Source of the DNA: Tepidibacter thalassicus DSM 15285
GTDB lineage: Bacteria; Bacillota; Clostridia; Peptostreptococcales; Peptostreptococcaceae
DNA length: 64,000 nucleotides
Direction of reading: 5' to 3'
Assembly (NCBI RefSeq): GCF_900129915.1
Contig: NZ_FQXH01000005.1
Span: forward strand, 186,001 to 250,000
Made by a program: the position numbers and the translations under genes. Of this stretch, positions 16,399 through 24,248 are shown piece after piece; position 1 is the first letter of the stretch; the number at the start of each line of letters is the position of its first letter. The notes below the pieces were generated by a model. That model saw only the letters and a list, made by a program, of their open reading frames with translations, searched no databases and was not told the DNA's origin.

Positions 16399-18756
16399 GT
16401 GCTTGATTTAGAACAATATTTAGATATGTTTTTGGATGAATCTAAAGAGCACCTAGAAAATTTAAATCAAAGTTTATTAGAACTTGAAAATGATACTTCA
16501 AATATGGAAATAGTGAATGAAATATTTAGAATTGCGCATACTCTCAAAGGTATGTCATCTACTATGGGTTTTTTAAAAATATCTAATCTTACACATAAAA
16601 TGGAAAATGTTTTAGACGATATTAGAAGTGGAAAATTAAAAATAGATTCTAATATAATAGATATATTATTTGAAGGGTTAGACATTTTAGAAGAATTTAT
16701 AAAAAATGTAGAAATCGAAGGAAAAGAATCAGATAGATCTGTAGAAGACATAATATATAGATTAGAACATATAGGATCTATAGAAGATTCTAAAGTGGAT
16801 AAAAAAGATGGAAATAATGAAGAATTAGAATATGTGAATGATATAATATCTAAAGCAAATGAAAGCGGATTGAACGCTTATAATATTAAGATTGAATTAG
16901 ATTCAAACTGTATGTTAAAGGCTGCAAGGGCATTTTTAGTATTTAAATCTGTAGAGGAAGATGGAGAAATAGTACATTCAAATCCATCTGTAGAAGATAT
17001 TGAAAATGAAAATTTTGACAAAGAATTTGATATTATAGTTTTGACAAAATTACAAGAAGAAGAATTAAGAGAAAAATTAAAAAACATATCAGAGGTAAAA
17101 GATGTAATTATAAAAGATTTTGAATATCAAGGTAATGAAAATATTGATGAAAATTTAAATAATGAAGAATTTAAATATGTATATGAAGTAGTTACTAAGG
17201 CTAAAGAAGGAGGTTTAAATTCGTACAATATTAAGATTGAATTAGATTCAAACTGTATGTTAAAGGCTGCAAGGGCATTTTTAGTATTTAAATCTGTAGA
17301 AGAAGATGGAGAAATAGTATATTCAAATCCATCTGTAGAAGATATTGAAGATGAAAATTTTGATAAAGAATTTGATATTATAGTTTTGACAAAATTACAA
17401 GAAGAAGAATTGAGAGATAAATTAAAAAATATATCAGAGGTAAAAGATGTAATTATAAAAGATTTTACCGGAGATACTCCTATTAGAAATAATATAGATA
17501 ATAAACAATCTGAAGATAAAGTCATTTCAAAAAATGAAATTAATAAAGTAGTACAAGGAAAAATAAAAAATAATAAGGAAAAACAAAACAAACAAAGAAG
17601 AGGAAAAACAGGAAAAACAGTTAGAGTGGATATTGATAGATTAGATAATCTTATGAATTTGGTAAGTGAACTTATAATAGTTAAAACTAGACTTGAAGAT
17701 ATTGATATATCTTCAAAAACTCAGAACATGAATGAGGCTATAGAGTACTTGGAGAGAATTACTACAAGTCTTCATGATGCAGTTACTAAAGTTAGAATGG
17801 TTCCTATTGAAAGAGTTTTCAATAGATTTCCAAGAATGGTAAGAGATCTTTCTAAAGAATTAAATAAAGAAATTAATTTGATAATGGAAGGTGAAGAAAC
17901 TGAAGTTGATAGAACTGTCATAGATGAAATTGGAGATCCTTTAATTCACCTTTTAAGAAATTCTATTGATCATGGAATAGAAACTCCAGAAGTGAGAAGG
18001 TCATTAAATAAAAATGAAGTGGGGACAGTTAAATTACTTGCTTATCCAGATGGAAATAATGTTGTTATAGAAGTTTGTGATGATGGTGCTGGAATTAATG
18101 TAGAGAAAATAAAAAATAAAGCTGTAGAAAAAGGAATAATAAGTAAAGAACAAGCAGCTTTAATGGATGATAAAGAGGCTAGTAATTTGATATTTGCCCC
18201 AGGTTTTAGTACTGCTGATAAAATATCAGATATTTCTGGTAGAGGTGTGGGGCTTGACGTGGTAAAGACAAAGATAGAAGCGTTAGGTGGTTTAGTAGAA
18301 ATTGAAACTGAGAGAAATAAAGGAACTAAGTTTATAATAAGATTGCCATTGACACTTGCAATAATACAAGCTTTATTGGTAATGGTGGGAAGTGAAAAAT
18401 ATGCTATACCTTTGAATAATATTAAAGAAATAACTAATATTGATAAAAATAAAATTAGAAAGGTAGAAGGTAAGGATATTGTTTTATATAGAGGAAAAAC
18501 ACTTCCATTAGTAGATTTGGGAGAAGTGATAGAAATAGATGAAAAAAGAGAAAAAGATTTAGAAGAAGTAACTGTTGTAATAGTGAAAAAAGGAGATAAG
18601 GATTTGGGTGTAATAGTAGATAAACTTATAGGACAACAAGAAATAGTTATAAAATCTTTAGGAAAGTATTTAAGTGGAATTAATTTTATAGCTGGAGCTA
18701 CTATATTAGGTAATGGTAGTGTAGCATTAATTATAGATACAAATTCTCTATTTTAA
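16399..18756 (+). CDS. cheA: Chemotaxis histidine kinase CheA with duplicated P2-like domain
   Basis: CheA phosphorylates CheY and CheB in response to receptors. Domains in order: P1/Hpt with His47 (RIAHTLKGMSS); two tandem P2-like response-regulator-binding domains (about 141-241 and 256-356); P3 dimerisation (KTVRVDIDRLDNLMNLVSEL); P4 ATPase with HLLRNSIDHGIE, CDDGAGIN and SGRGVGLDVV; and P5, the CheW-like C-terminus. At 785 residues it is longer than usual, mainly because the second P2 copy adds 115 residues. The core of the two copies is almost identical at DNA level. The start is GTG at 16399 after GGGGGTG. It lies between cheB and cheW. Confidence 0.96.
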   Translation: MLDLEQYLDMFLDESKEHLENLNQSLLELENDTSNMEIVNEIFRIAHTLKGMSSTMGFLKISNLTHKMENVLDDIRSGKLKIDSNIIDILFEGLDILEEFIKNVEIEGKESDRSVEDIIYRLEHIGSIEDSKVDKKDGNNEELEYVNDIISKANESGLNAYNIKIELDSNCMLKAARAFLVFKSVEEDGEIVHSNPSVEDIENENFDKEFDIIVLTKLQEEELREKLKNISEVKDVIIKDFEYQGNENIDENLNNEEFKYVYEVVTKAKEGGLNSYNIKIELDSNCMLKAARAFLVFKSVEEDGEIVYSNPSVEDIEDENFDKEFDIIVLTKLQEEELRDKLKNISEVKDVIIKDFTGDTPIRNNIDNKQSEDKVISKNEINKVVQGKIKNNKEKQNKQRRGKTGKTVRVDIDRLDNLMNLVSELIIVKTRLEDIDISSKTQNMNEAIEYLERITTSLHDAVTKVRMVPIERVFNRFPRMVRDLSKELNKEINLIMEGEETEVDRTVIDEIGDPLIHLLRNSIDHGIETPEVRRSLNKNEVGTVKLLAYPDGNNVVIEVCDDGAGINVEKIKNKAVEKGIISKEQAALMDDKEASNLIFAPGFSTADKISDISGRGVGLDVVKTKIEALGGLVEIETERNKGTKFIIRLPLTLAIIQALLVMVGSEKYAIPLNNIKEITNIDKNKIRKVEGKDIVLYRGKTLPLVDLGEVIEIDEKREKDLEEVTVVIVKKGDKDLGVIVDKLIGQQEIVIKSLGKYLSGINFIAGATILGNGSVALIIDTNSLF
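16882..17121 (+). repeat. Copy 1 of tandem repeat within cheA
   Basis: A 240-base segment encoding residues 162-241 of CheA. It matches 17227-17466 at a constant offset of 345 bases (115 codons). I counted 7 differences by eye, about 97% identity, most of them silent. The flanking 60 bases on the left are much less alike. Confidence 0.95.
17227..17466 (+). repeat. Copy 2 of tandem repeat within cheA
   Basis: The second copy, encoding residues 277-356. It preserves the reading frame and the whole fold unit. The linker between the copies (about residues 242-255) is acidic and Asn-rich and is not part of the repeat. Confidence 0.95.
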
Positions 18757-18770
18757 GGGGAGTGAATGAA

Positions 18771-19202
18771 TTGAAAAATAATGACAATCAATATGTAATA
18801 TTTAAATTAGAAGAAGAATTTTATGGAATAAATATAAACTATGTTCAAACTATAGAAAAAATGACAGAAATAACTAGGGTTCCTAAAACTGAAAGCTATA
18901 TAAAAGGAGTAATTAATTTAAGAGGAGAAATAGTACCAGTAATCGATTTAAGAAAAAGATTTAATCTTGGTATTAAAGAATACGATAAGGATGCTAGAAT
19001 AATAGTTAATAAAATAGAAGATGTTTTAATAGGTTTTATAGTGGATTCAGCTTCTGAAGTAAAAGATATAAATCAAGAAGATATTGATTATAATATAGTT
19101 GATGATAGTTTTAGTGAGGGGTTTATTAAAGGTATAGGAAAAATAGAAGATAGAGTTATTATATTAATAGATGTATATAAAATATTAAACATGAATGACT
19201 AA
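18771..19202 (+). CDS. cheW: Chemotaxis coupling protein CheW
   Basis: CheW links chemoreceptors to CheA. The 143 residues form one CheW domain, with FKLEEEFYGININYVQTIEK near the start, VPKTESYIKGVINLRGEIVP in the middle and a C-terminal IDRVIILIDVYKIL-like strand set (seen as IEDRVIILIDVYKIL). I chose TTG 18771 because AAGGGGAGTG lies about 8 bases upstream; an in-frame GTG at 18762 falls inside that site. It ends just before cheC. Confidence 0.93.
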   Translation: MKNNDNQYVIFKLEEEFYGININYVQTIEKMTEITRVPKTESYIKGVINLRGEIVPVIDLRKRFNLGIKEYDKDARIIVNKIEDVLIGFIVDSASEVKDINQEDIDYNIVDDSFSEGFIKGIGKIEDRVIILIDVYKILNMND

Positions 19203-19236
19203 ATTTAATTTAAGGGCGGAGGGAGAAAAAAGCATT

Positions 19237-19860
19237 ATGGGTTTTCAAATAAACAATTTAAAGGGTATATATATAGATGTTTTAAAAGAAATTGGAAATA
19301 TAGGAGCTGGAAATGCAGCTACTTCTCTTTCAAAAATGATTAATACAAAAGTAGATATGGAAGTTCCATCTATAGAAATACTTGATACAGAAAAAATAGT
19401 AGAAATTTTAGGAGGAGAAGAATTAATTGTAGTAGGAGTTTATATTAGTTTTTTTAACGATATAAATGGAACAATGTTATTGATTTTGGATAAAGAGTCT
19501 AGTGATAATTTACTTAGCATGTTATTTGGTAAAAAAATAGAATCTGAATTTTATAATGAAATGGAAATTTCAGCTTTACAAGAAATAGGTAATATATTAT
19601 CAAGTTCATATATAAATGCTATATCTGCATTTTCTAATTTGAAAATAAATATATCTGTTCCTTGTGTTAGTATAGATATGGCGGGATCTATATTAAGTGT
19701 TCCTGCTATAGAATATGGACAAATAAGCGATAAAATAATTCTAATAGAAAATAAATTAAAAGAAGGAAATAATGAAATTGTGGGAAAATTTTTTTTAATG
19801 CCAGACATAGATTCGTTTAAAGTTTTATTTAAAAGTCTTGGAGTGTTGAAAGATGAGTAA
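19237..19860 (+). CDS. cheC: CheY-P phosphatase CheC
   Basis: CheC removes phosphate from CheY-P and binds CheD in Gram-positive adaptation. Both active-site motifs are present: KEIGNIGAGNAATSLSKM near the start and LQEIGNILSSSYINAIS near residue 115, each with Glu and Asn three apart. I chose ATG 19237 (207 residues) because the protein then begins like other CheC proteins; an ATG at 19195 would add 14 residues that overlap the cheW stop. GGAGGGAG lies 11 bases before 19237, a little far, so the start is uncertain. It overlaps cheD by 8 bases. Confidence 0.93.
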   Translation: MGFQINNLKGIYIDVLKEIGNIGAGNAATSLSKMINTKVDMEVPSIEILDTEKIVEILGGEELIVVGVYISFFNDINGTMLLILDKESSDNLLSMLFGKKIESEFYNEMEISALQEIGNILSSSYINAISAFSNLKINISVPCVSIDMAGSILSVPAIEYGQISDKIILIENKLKEGNNEIVGKFFLMPDIDSFKVLFKSLGVLKDE

Positions 19861-20338
19861 TATTATAAAAGTGGGAATGGCAGATTATAAAATAGGAAAA
19901 GAAAATGATATTTTAATAACATTAGGTTTGGGATCATGTGTTGGCATTGTTTTATATGATAAATTTAAAAAAGTTGGAGGAATGGCACATATAATGCTTC
20001 CTTCTAGTAAAGAAATAAAAAATAATTCAAATAAGGCAAAATTTGCAGATACAGCTATTGAAGAACTTATAACTGATATGATAAAAAAAGGGGCTTCAAA
20101 AAATAGATTAACAGCTAAAATTGCTGGAGGAGCCCAAATGTTTAATATTTCAATTAAAAGTGATACTCTTAATATAGGGAAAAGAAATGTAATTGCTGTA
20201 AAAGAAAAATTATCTGAGCATAAAATATCAATTATAGGAGAAGATGTTTTGGGTAATTATGGAAGAACTATAGAATTTAATTGTTATAATGGTGAATTGG
20301 CAATTAAGGCTATAGGTAAAGGTAGAAAAATAATATAG
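19853..20338 (+). CDS. cheD: Chemoreceptor glutamine deamidase CheD
   Basis: CheD deamidates receptor glutamines and stimulates CheC. The 161 residues carry the catalytic triad region: Thr23 and Cys29 in ITLGLGSCVGIVLYD and His46 in GGMAHIMLP. The conserved GGAQMF and RNVIAV stretches follow. The overlap with cheC suggests coupled synthesis of the two partners. The ATG at 19853 has a GTTGAAAG region upstream with a modest ribosome binding site. Confidence 0.95.
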   Translation: MSNIIKVGMADYKIGKENDILITLGLGSCVGIVLYDKFKKVGGMAHIMLPSSKEIKNNSNKAKFADTAIEELITDMIKKGASKNRLTAKIAGGAQMFNISIKSDTLNIGKRNVIAVKEKLSEHKISIIGEDVLGNYGRTIEFNCYNGELAIKAIGKGRKII

Positions 20339-20353
20339 ATTAAGGTGTTTAAT

Positions 20354-20668
20354 ATGAAAAAAAATATATTATATACACTTGTTATAAATTATTTATTGTT
20401 ATTTATGTGCACATTAAATTCAATAGTGAAAAAGATGAGTTTTTTTGAATTTATTACTAGATCTATGTTTTTATTGATAGCTTTAAATGTAGTTTTATTT
20501 ATATTTTTTAATATTATATTAAAAAATATAAATAAAACTAAAAATAACATAGATATAGTTATACCTCCTATAGATTCAGATATAAAAGATATATTAAATG
20601 AAAATGATGGACAAGAAGATGATAATAATGAATTTAAAGAAATAAACTTTAAAGATTTGAATAATTAA
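20354..20668 (+). CDS. Small membrane protein of the fla/che operon, unknown function
   Basis: I do not recognise this 104-residue protein. It has two hydrophobic helices (about 4-24 and 33-56) joined by a short loop with a few charges, then a hydrophilic acidic tail rich in Asp, Glu and Asn (about 65-104). The start at ATG 20354 is supported by TTAAGGTG 6 bases upstream. It lies between cheD and sigD, where other clostridial fla/che operons also carry small unknown membrane proteins. A flagellar or chemotaxis role is inferred only from place. Confidence 0.75.
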   Translation: MKKNILYTLVINYLLLFMCTLNSIVKKMSFFEFITRSMFLLIALNVVLFIFFNIILKNINKTKNNIDIVIPPIDSDIKDILNENDGQEDDNNEFKEINFKDLNN

Positions 20669-20682
20669 CTGGAGGTATTTAG

Positions 20683-21429
20683 ATGAATGAATCAGATATA
20701 TGGATTAAATATAAAAGTACAAAAGATGAAAAGGCAAAAAATGAATTGAAGAAAGAAATTATTTTAAGGTATATAAAATTAGTTAAAATAATTTCAGGAA
20801 GACTTTATAATTATTACGGATCAAATATAGAATATGATGATTTGGTAAGTTATGGAATAATAGGGCTTATAGATGCAATAGAAAAATATGATTATAGTAA
20901 AAATATAAAATTTGAAACTTATGCATCAGTTAGAATAAGAGGAGCAATAATTGATGAAATAAGAAATTTAGATTGGATACCTAGATCGATACGTCAAAAA
21001 TCAAAATTAATAAAAGATGCTTATGCAAAATTAGAAAACAAGTTAGGGAGAGAACCTAATACAAATGAATTAGCTGAGGAACTTGGTAAAAGTGAAGATG
21101 AAATTTTAAAGCTTTTAGAAGAAACAAATATATATAATGTAGTTTCTTTAGAAGAAGAATTAAATGATAATTTTAAAATTCAAATAGAAGATACTTCTTC
21201 TGATGTAAATCCAGAAGAATCTCTAATAAGGAAAGATATTATAGAAAGTTTAAAGAAAGCTTTAGATGTACTTAATGAAAGAGAAAGGTTGATAATTAAT
21301 TTATATTATTATGAGGGGCTTACCTATAAAGAAATTGGTAAAATACTTAACATATCTGAATCAAGAATATCTCAAATTCATAGTAGATCTATATTAAAAA
21401 TAAAAACAAAGTTAGAAAATTTTAGGTAA
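20683..21429 (+). CDS. sigD: Flagellar/motility RNA polymerase sigma factor SigD (FliA/WhiG family)
   Basis: The alternative sigma factor for late flagellar and chemotaxis genes. The 248 residues show region 2 (YDDLVSYGIIGLIDAIEKYD, FETYASVRIRGAIIDEIRNL then DWIPRS), region 3, and region 4 with the DNA-binding helix in LTYKEIGKILNISESRISQI. Its position near the end of the fla/che operon is as in Bacillus subtilis, where distance from the promoter affects the share of motile cells. An anti-sigma FlgM gene is not in view. A GGAGG site precedes ATG 20683. Confidence 0.95.
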   Translation: MNESDIWIKYKSTKDEKAKNELKKEIILRYIKLVKIISGRLYNYYGSNIEYDDLVSYGIIGLIDAIEKYDYSKNIKFETYASVRIRGAIIDEIRNLDWIPRSIRQKSKLIKDAYAKLENKLGREPNTNELAEELGKSEDEILKLLEETNIYNVVSLEEELNDNFKIQIEDTSSDVNPEESLIRKDIIESLKKALDVLNERERLIINLYYYEGLTYKEIGKILNISESRISQIHSRSILKIKTKLENFR

Positions 21430-21448
21430 GTATAAAGGAGAGGGAATA

Positions 21449-22849
21449 GTGTTAAAAGATATTTATAAAAAATTTGAAGAGGGAGAATTAATACTTAGTG
21501 TAACTAGTGATTTTATGAAAGCTTATTTAAAAATAAAAACTAGTAAAGAAAACATAAATTTAGATACACAGTATATAATAGATTTTTTAAAAGAAAATAA
21601 TATTGTATATGGAATAGATGAAAAAGTGATAAATGATACTATTCAGAGGAAAGATTTTAATAAATTAATAGAAGTAGCAAATGGATTAAAACCTGTAACT
21701 GGCGAGAATGGATTTATTAAATATTATTTTGATATTAATAGAGAGAGAAAAGCAAAAATTGATGAAAATGGAAGGATAGATTTTAAAGAATTAAATTTTG
21801 TGGAAAATGTAAAAAAAGGACAGATATTAGCTGAAAAAATTCCTCCAAAAGAAGGACTTGATGGTATAAATTTAAAAGGTGAAAAAATAAAAGCTAATAA
21901 AGGTAAAGATGTAAATTTTAAGTTGGGTAAAAATGTAAAAATAAGTAAAGATGGATTAAAAGCAATAAGTACCACTGAAGGAAGAATTGAATTTAGAGAT
22001 GGAAAAATAAGTGTTAATACAGTTTTAGATATAAAAGGGAATGTAGATTCATTAACTGGAAATATTAGATTTAATGGAAGTATTTTGGTTTATGGAGATA
22101 TAAAAGCTGGATTTTGTGTGGAATCGGATGGTGATATAGAAGTTAATGGAGTAATAGAAAGTGCTACTGTAAAAGCAAACGGAAGTTTATTTGTAAAAAG
22201 TGGAATACAAGGTAGTGATAAAAATGTTATATTTTGTAGTGGAAATTTAATTTGTAAATATATAGAAAATGCTAAAGTCATTTGTGAAGGAGATATAATT
22301 ACAGATTTTATAGTTCATAGTAAGATAATGTGTGGAGGAAGTATAATTGTAAATGGTAAAAAAGGGTTAATAGCAGGTGGAGAATTAAATGCTCGACAAA
22401 ATATCGAAGCTGATATAATAGGATCTCCAATGGGAACAAAAACGTATTTAGAAGCAGGAGTTGATCCTAAACTTAAAATCAAGATGAAATATTCTTTAGA
22501 TGAAAAAGAAGATATTGAAAAAAAATTAAAAATTTTATCAATTGCTATAAATTCGTATAAGAGTTTATTAAAAAAAGGAACTTTAGATAGAAAAGAAAAA
22601 AATTTACTTTTAGAAAAATTACAATTATGTGATAAGCTTTCAAAAAGATTAAAGATTTTAAATGACACTATTCAAAGAGTTAATTGTGAAATTAAAAATT
22701 CAGAAAAAGGGGTTATAGTTGTCAATAAAAAGATATATCCTGGAGTGGAGATAAACATAGGAAGTTTAACGAAGCATATAAGGGAAGAGATAAGAGGTTC
22801 TAAATTTTATGTTGAAAATAAAGATATTGTTGTAAAGTCTGTAGTATAG
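21449..22849 (+). CDS. DUF342 (FapA-like) polymerising protein
   Basis: A 466-residue DUF342/FapA family protein. The centre (about 185-330) is a run of beta-helix rungs rich in Gly, Val and Asn (SILVYGDIKAGFCVESDGDI then EVNGVIESATVKANGSLFVK), and the C-terminal part (about 345-420) is a coiled coil. Proteins of this type occur next to flagellar or cell-envelope genes in clostridia and Vibrio; no defined activity is known to me. The start is GTG 21449 after AAGGAGAGGG. It follows sigD by 19 bases and precedes the SwrB-like gene by 9. Confidence 0.82.
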   Translation: MLKDIYKKFEEGELILSVTSDFMKAYLKIKTSKENINLDTQYIIDFLKENNIVYGIDEKVINDTIQRKDFNKLIEVANGLKPVTGENGFIKYYFDINRERKAKIDENGRIDFKELNFVENVKKGQILAEKIPPKEGLDGINLKGEKIKANKGKDVNFKLGKNVKISKDGLKAISTTEGRIEFRDGKISVNTVLDIKGNVDSLTGNIRFNGSILVYGDIKAGFCVESDGDIEVNGVIESATVKANGSLFVKSGIQGSDKNVIFCSGNLICKYIENAKVICEGDIITDFIVHSKIMCGGSIIVNGKKGLIAGGELNARQNIEADIIGSPMGTKTYLEAGVDPKLKIKMKYSLDEKEDIEKKLKILSIAINSYKSLLKKGTLDRKEKNLLLEKLQLCDKLSKRLKILNDTIQRVNCEIKNSEKGVIVVNKKIYPGVEINIGSLTKHIREEIRGSKFYVENKDIVVKSVV

Positions 22850-22858
22850 GAGGAAAAC

Positions 22859-23215
22859 ATGAATATAAACTACGTAATTATTTTATTAGGGTCGATTACG
22901 TGTATTATAAGTTTGTTTTTTTTAATCAAATTTTTTTCTAAATTTGAAAATACAACTAATACATCAAATGAATATAAAAATAATTTTTCGGGGGATTTAT
23001 TAAAAAATAAATTAAGTGAGTTAGATGAAAAAGTAAAAAATATAGATAATATTATAAAGAATCAAATGTATACAATGAATTTTAAAAATAAAGAAGTTAT
23101 TTATTCAAATGAAGTTGAAAGATTAAATATGTTAGGATATTCAAAAGAAGAAATAGCTAAAAAAACAAACAAAAGTATACGTGAAGTGGATTTAATATTA
23201 AAATTAAAAAAATAA
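22859..23215 (+). CDS. SwrB-like single-span membrane protein (possible DUF6115 family)
   Basis: A 118-residue protein with one N-terminal membrane helix (about 4-24), a charged coiled region, and a C-terminal segment NMLGYSKEEIAKKTNKSIRE (then VDLILKLKK) that looks like a small helix-turn-helix. That architecture and the position at the end of the fla/che operon just before rpsB match Bacillus subtilis SwrB (YlxL), which promotes activation of the flagellar export apparatus. I infer homology from architecture and place, not from clear sequence identity. An AGGAGG site lies before ATG 22859. Confidence 0.7.
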   Translation: MNINYVIILLGSITCIISLFFLIKFFSKFENTTNTSNEYKNNFSGDLLKNKLSELDEKVKNIDNIIKNQMYTMNFKNKEVIYSNEVERLNMLGYSKEEIAKKTNKSIREVDLILKLKK

Positions 23216-23339
23216 GCATAAAGAAAACGATTTTAAATGAATTTTTATGCATATTAAGATCGAAAATGGATATACTTGTAATAAAATTGAAATAATTTTA
23301 GATAATAAAAATATTAGTAAATTAAAATGGAAAAAAATA

Positions 23340-23368
23340 TTGTAAATTTGCTTTCTATGTGCTATACT
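23340..23368 (+). promoter_or_regulatory. Sigma-A promoter for rpsB-tsf
   Basis: TTGTAA (23340-23345) and TATACT (23363-23368) are 17 bases apart, close to the housekeeping consensus. Transcription would begin near 23375. The promoter separates the ribosomal protein operon from the fla/che operon, whose last gene ends at 23215. The 263-base gap 23216-23478 otherwise holds only the leader below and AT-rich sequence. Confidence 0.75.
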
Positions 23369-23374
23369 ATCATA

Positions 23375-23478
23375 GGCGAAAATATTACGCACGATTTAGA
23401 ATTCTTAAAATGGTGCCAAAAATGGTCTTTTAAGAAAATGACTAAATCGGAGGAAAAACCATAGGAGGTGCATTTTAA
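23375..23478 (+). ncRNA. Structured 5' leader of rpsB (possible S2 autoregulatory element)
   Basis: An outer helix of 8 bp (CGATTTAG 23392-23399 with 23442-23449) and an inner helix of 9 bp (TTCTTAAAA 23402-23410 with 23428-23436) form an asymmetric two-tier hairpin whose loop carries TGGTGCC. The outer helix ends two bases before the GGAGG-type region preceding rpsB. Ribosomal protein S2 represses its own operon in other bacteria through a leader; that function here is inferred. Confidence 0.55.
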
Positions 23479-24192
23479 ATGTCAGTTATATCAATGAAGC
23501 AATTATTAGAAGCAGGCGTTCATTTTGGACATCAAACAAGAAGATGGAATCCAAAAATGGCTCAGTACATATTTACTGAGAGAAATGGAATTTACATTAT
23601 CGATTTACAAAAAACTGTAAAGAAAATTGAAGAAGCTTATAAATTTATTAAAGAAGTTGCTGAAACTGGAAAGCCAATATTATTTGTTGGTACAAAAAAA
23701 CAAGCTCAAGATGCTATAAAAGAAGAAGCAGAAAAATGTGGAATGTTCTATGTCAATGAAAGATGGTTAGGTGGAATGTTAACTAACTACAAAACTATCA
23801 AGAATAGAATTCAAAAATTAAGAGAATTAGAAAAAATGGAAGAAGATGGAACATTCGAAGTTTTACCTAAAAAAGAAGTTATAAAGTTAAGACATGAAAA
23901 AGAAAAATTAGAAAAATATTTAAATGGTATTAAAGATATGCCTGAATTACCAGGAGCTTTATTTGTTGTAGATCCAAGAAAAGAAAAGATAGCAATACAA
24001 GAAGCTCATAGATTAGGCATTCCTGTTGTAGCTATAGTTGACACTAACTGTGATCCAGAAGAGGTTGACTATGCAATTCCAGGAAATGATGACGCTATAA
24101 GAGCTGTTAAGCTTATTACTAGTACAATAGCTAATGCTGTGGCGGAAGGTAAACAAAGCGTTGAAGATGAAGTAGAAGAAGTACAAGAATAA
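23479..24192 (+). CDS. rpsB: Small ribosomal subunit protein uS2
   Basis: Ribosomal protein S2, 237 residues, full length. It shows [55 protein letters not shown] and [20 protein letters not shown], all conserved S2 stretches. It has an acidic C-terminal tail. ATAGGAGGTG precedes the ATG. It is followed by tsf after a hairpin, as in most bacteria. Confidence 0.98.
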   Translation: MSVISMKQLLEAGVHFGHQTRRWNPKMAQYIFTERNGIYIIDLQKTVKKIEEAYKFIKEVAETGKPILFVGTKKQAQDAIKEEAEKCGMFYVNERWLGGMLTNYKTIKNRIQKLRELEKMEEDGTFEVLPKKEVIKLRHEKEKLEKYLNGIKDMPELPGALFVVDPRKEKIAIQEAHRLGIPVVAIVDTNCDPEEVDYAIPGNDDAIRAVKLITSTIANAVAEGKQSVEDEVEEVQE

Positions 24193-24198
24193 TAAATT

Positions 24199-24221
24199 GG
24201 TAAGGGATAAAATCCCTTACC
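24199..24221 (+). terminator. Hairpin between rpsB and tsf (partial terminator or processing site)
   Basis: GGTAAGGGA (24199-24207) pairs perfectly with TCCCTTACC (24213-24221) around a five-base loop. Only three T follow, so full termination is unlikely. It may lower tsf expression relative to rpsB or mark an RNA processing site. Confidence 0.5.
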
Positions 24222-24248
24222 TTTAATAATATATAGGGAGGCGATTAT

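Noticed and set aside
16882-17466. The cheA repeat as an assembly artefact
   Set aside because: The copies differ at several sites and have different flanks and linkers, and the offset keeps the frame, so a simple assembly error is unlikely, though long reads would settle it.
17127-17591. Minus-strand frame of 154 codons across the cheA repeat
   Set aside because: It mirrors the CheA reading frame, is repeated only because the domain is duplicated (as is the frame at 16878-17087), and has no start signal.
23247-23345. A 32-codon frame in the gap before rpsB
   Set aside because: It has no ribosome binding site, runs into the -35 of the rpsB promoter and has no recognisable sequence. Chance in AT-rich DNA is the simpler reading.
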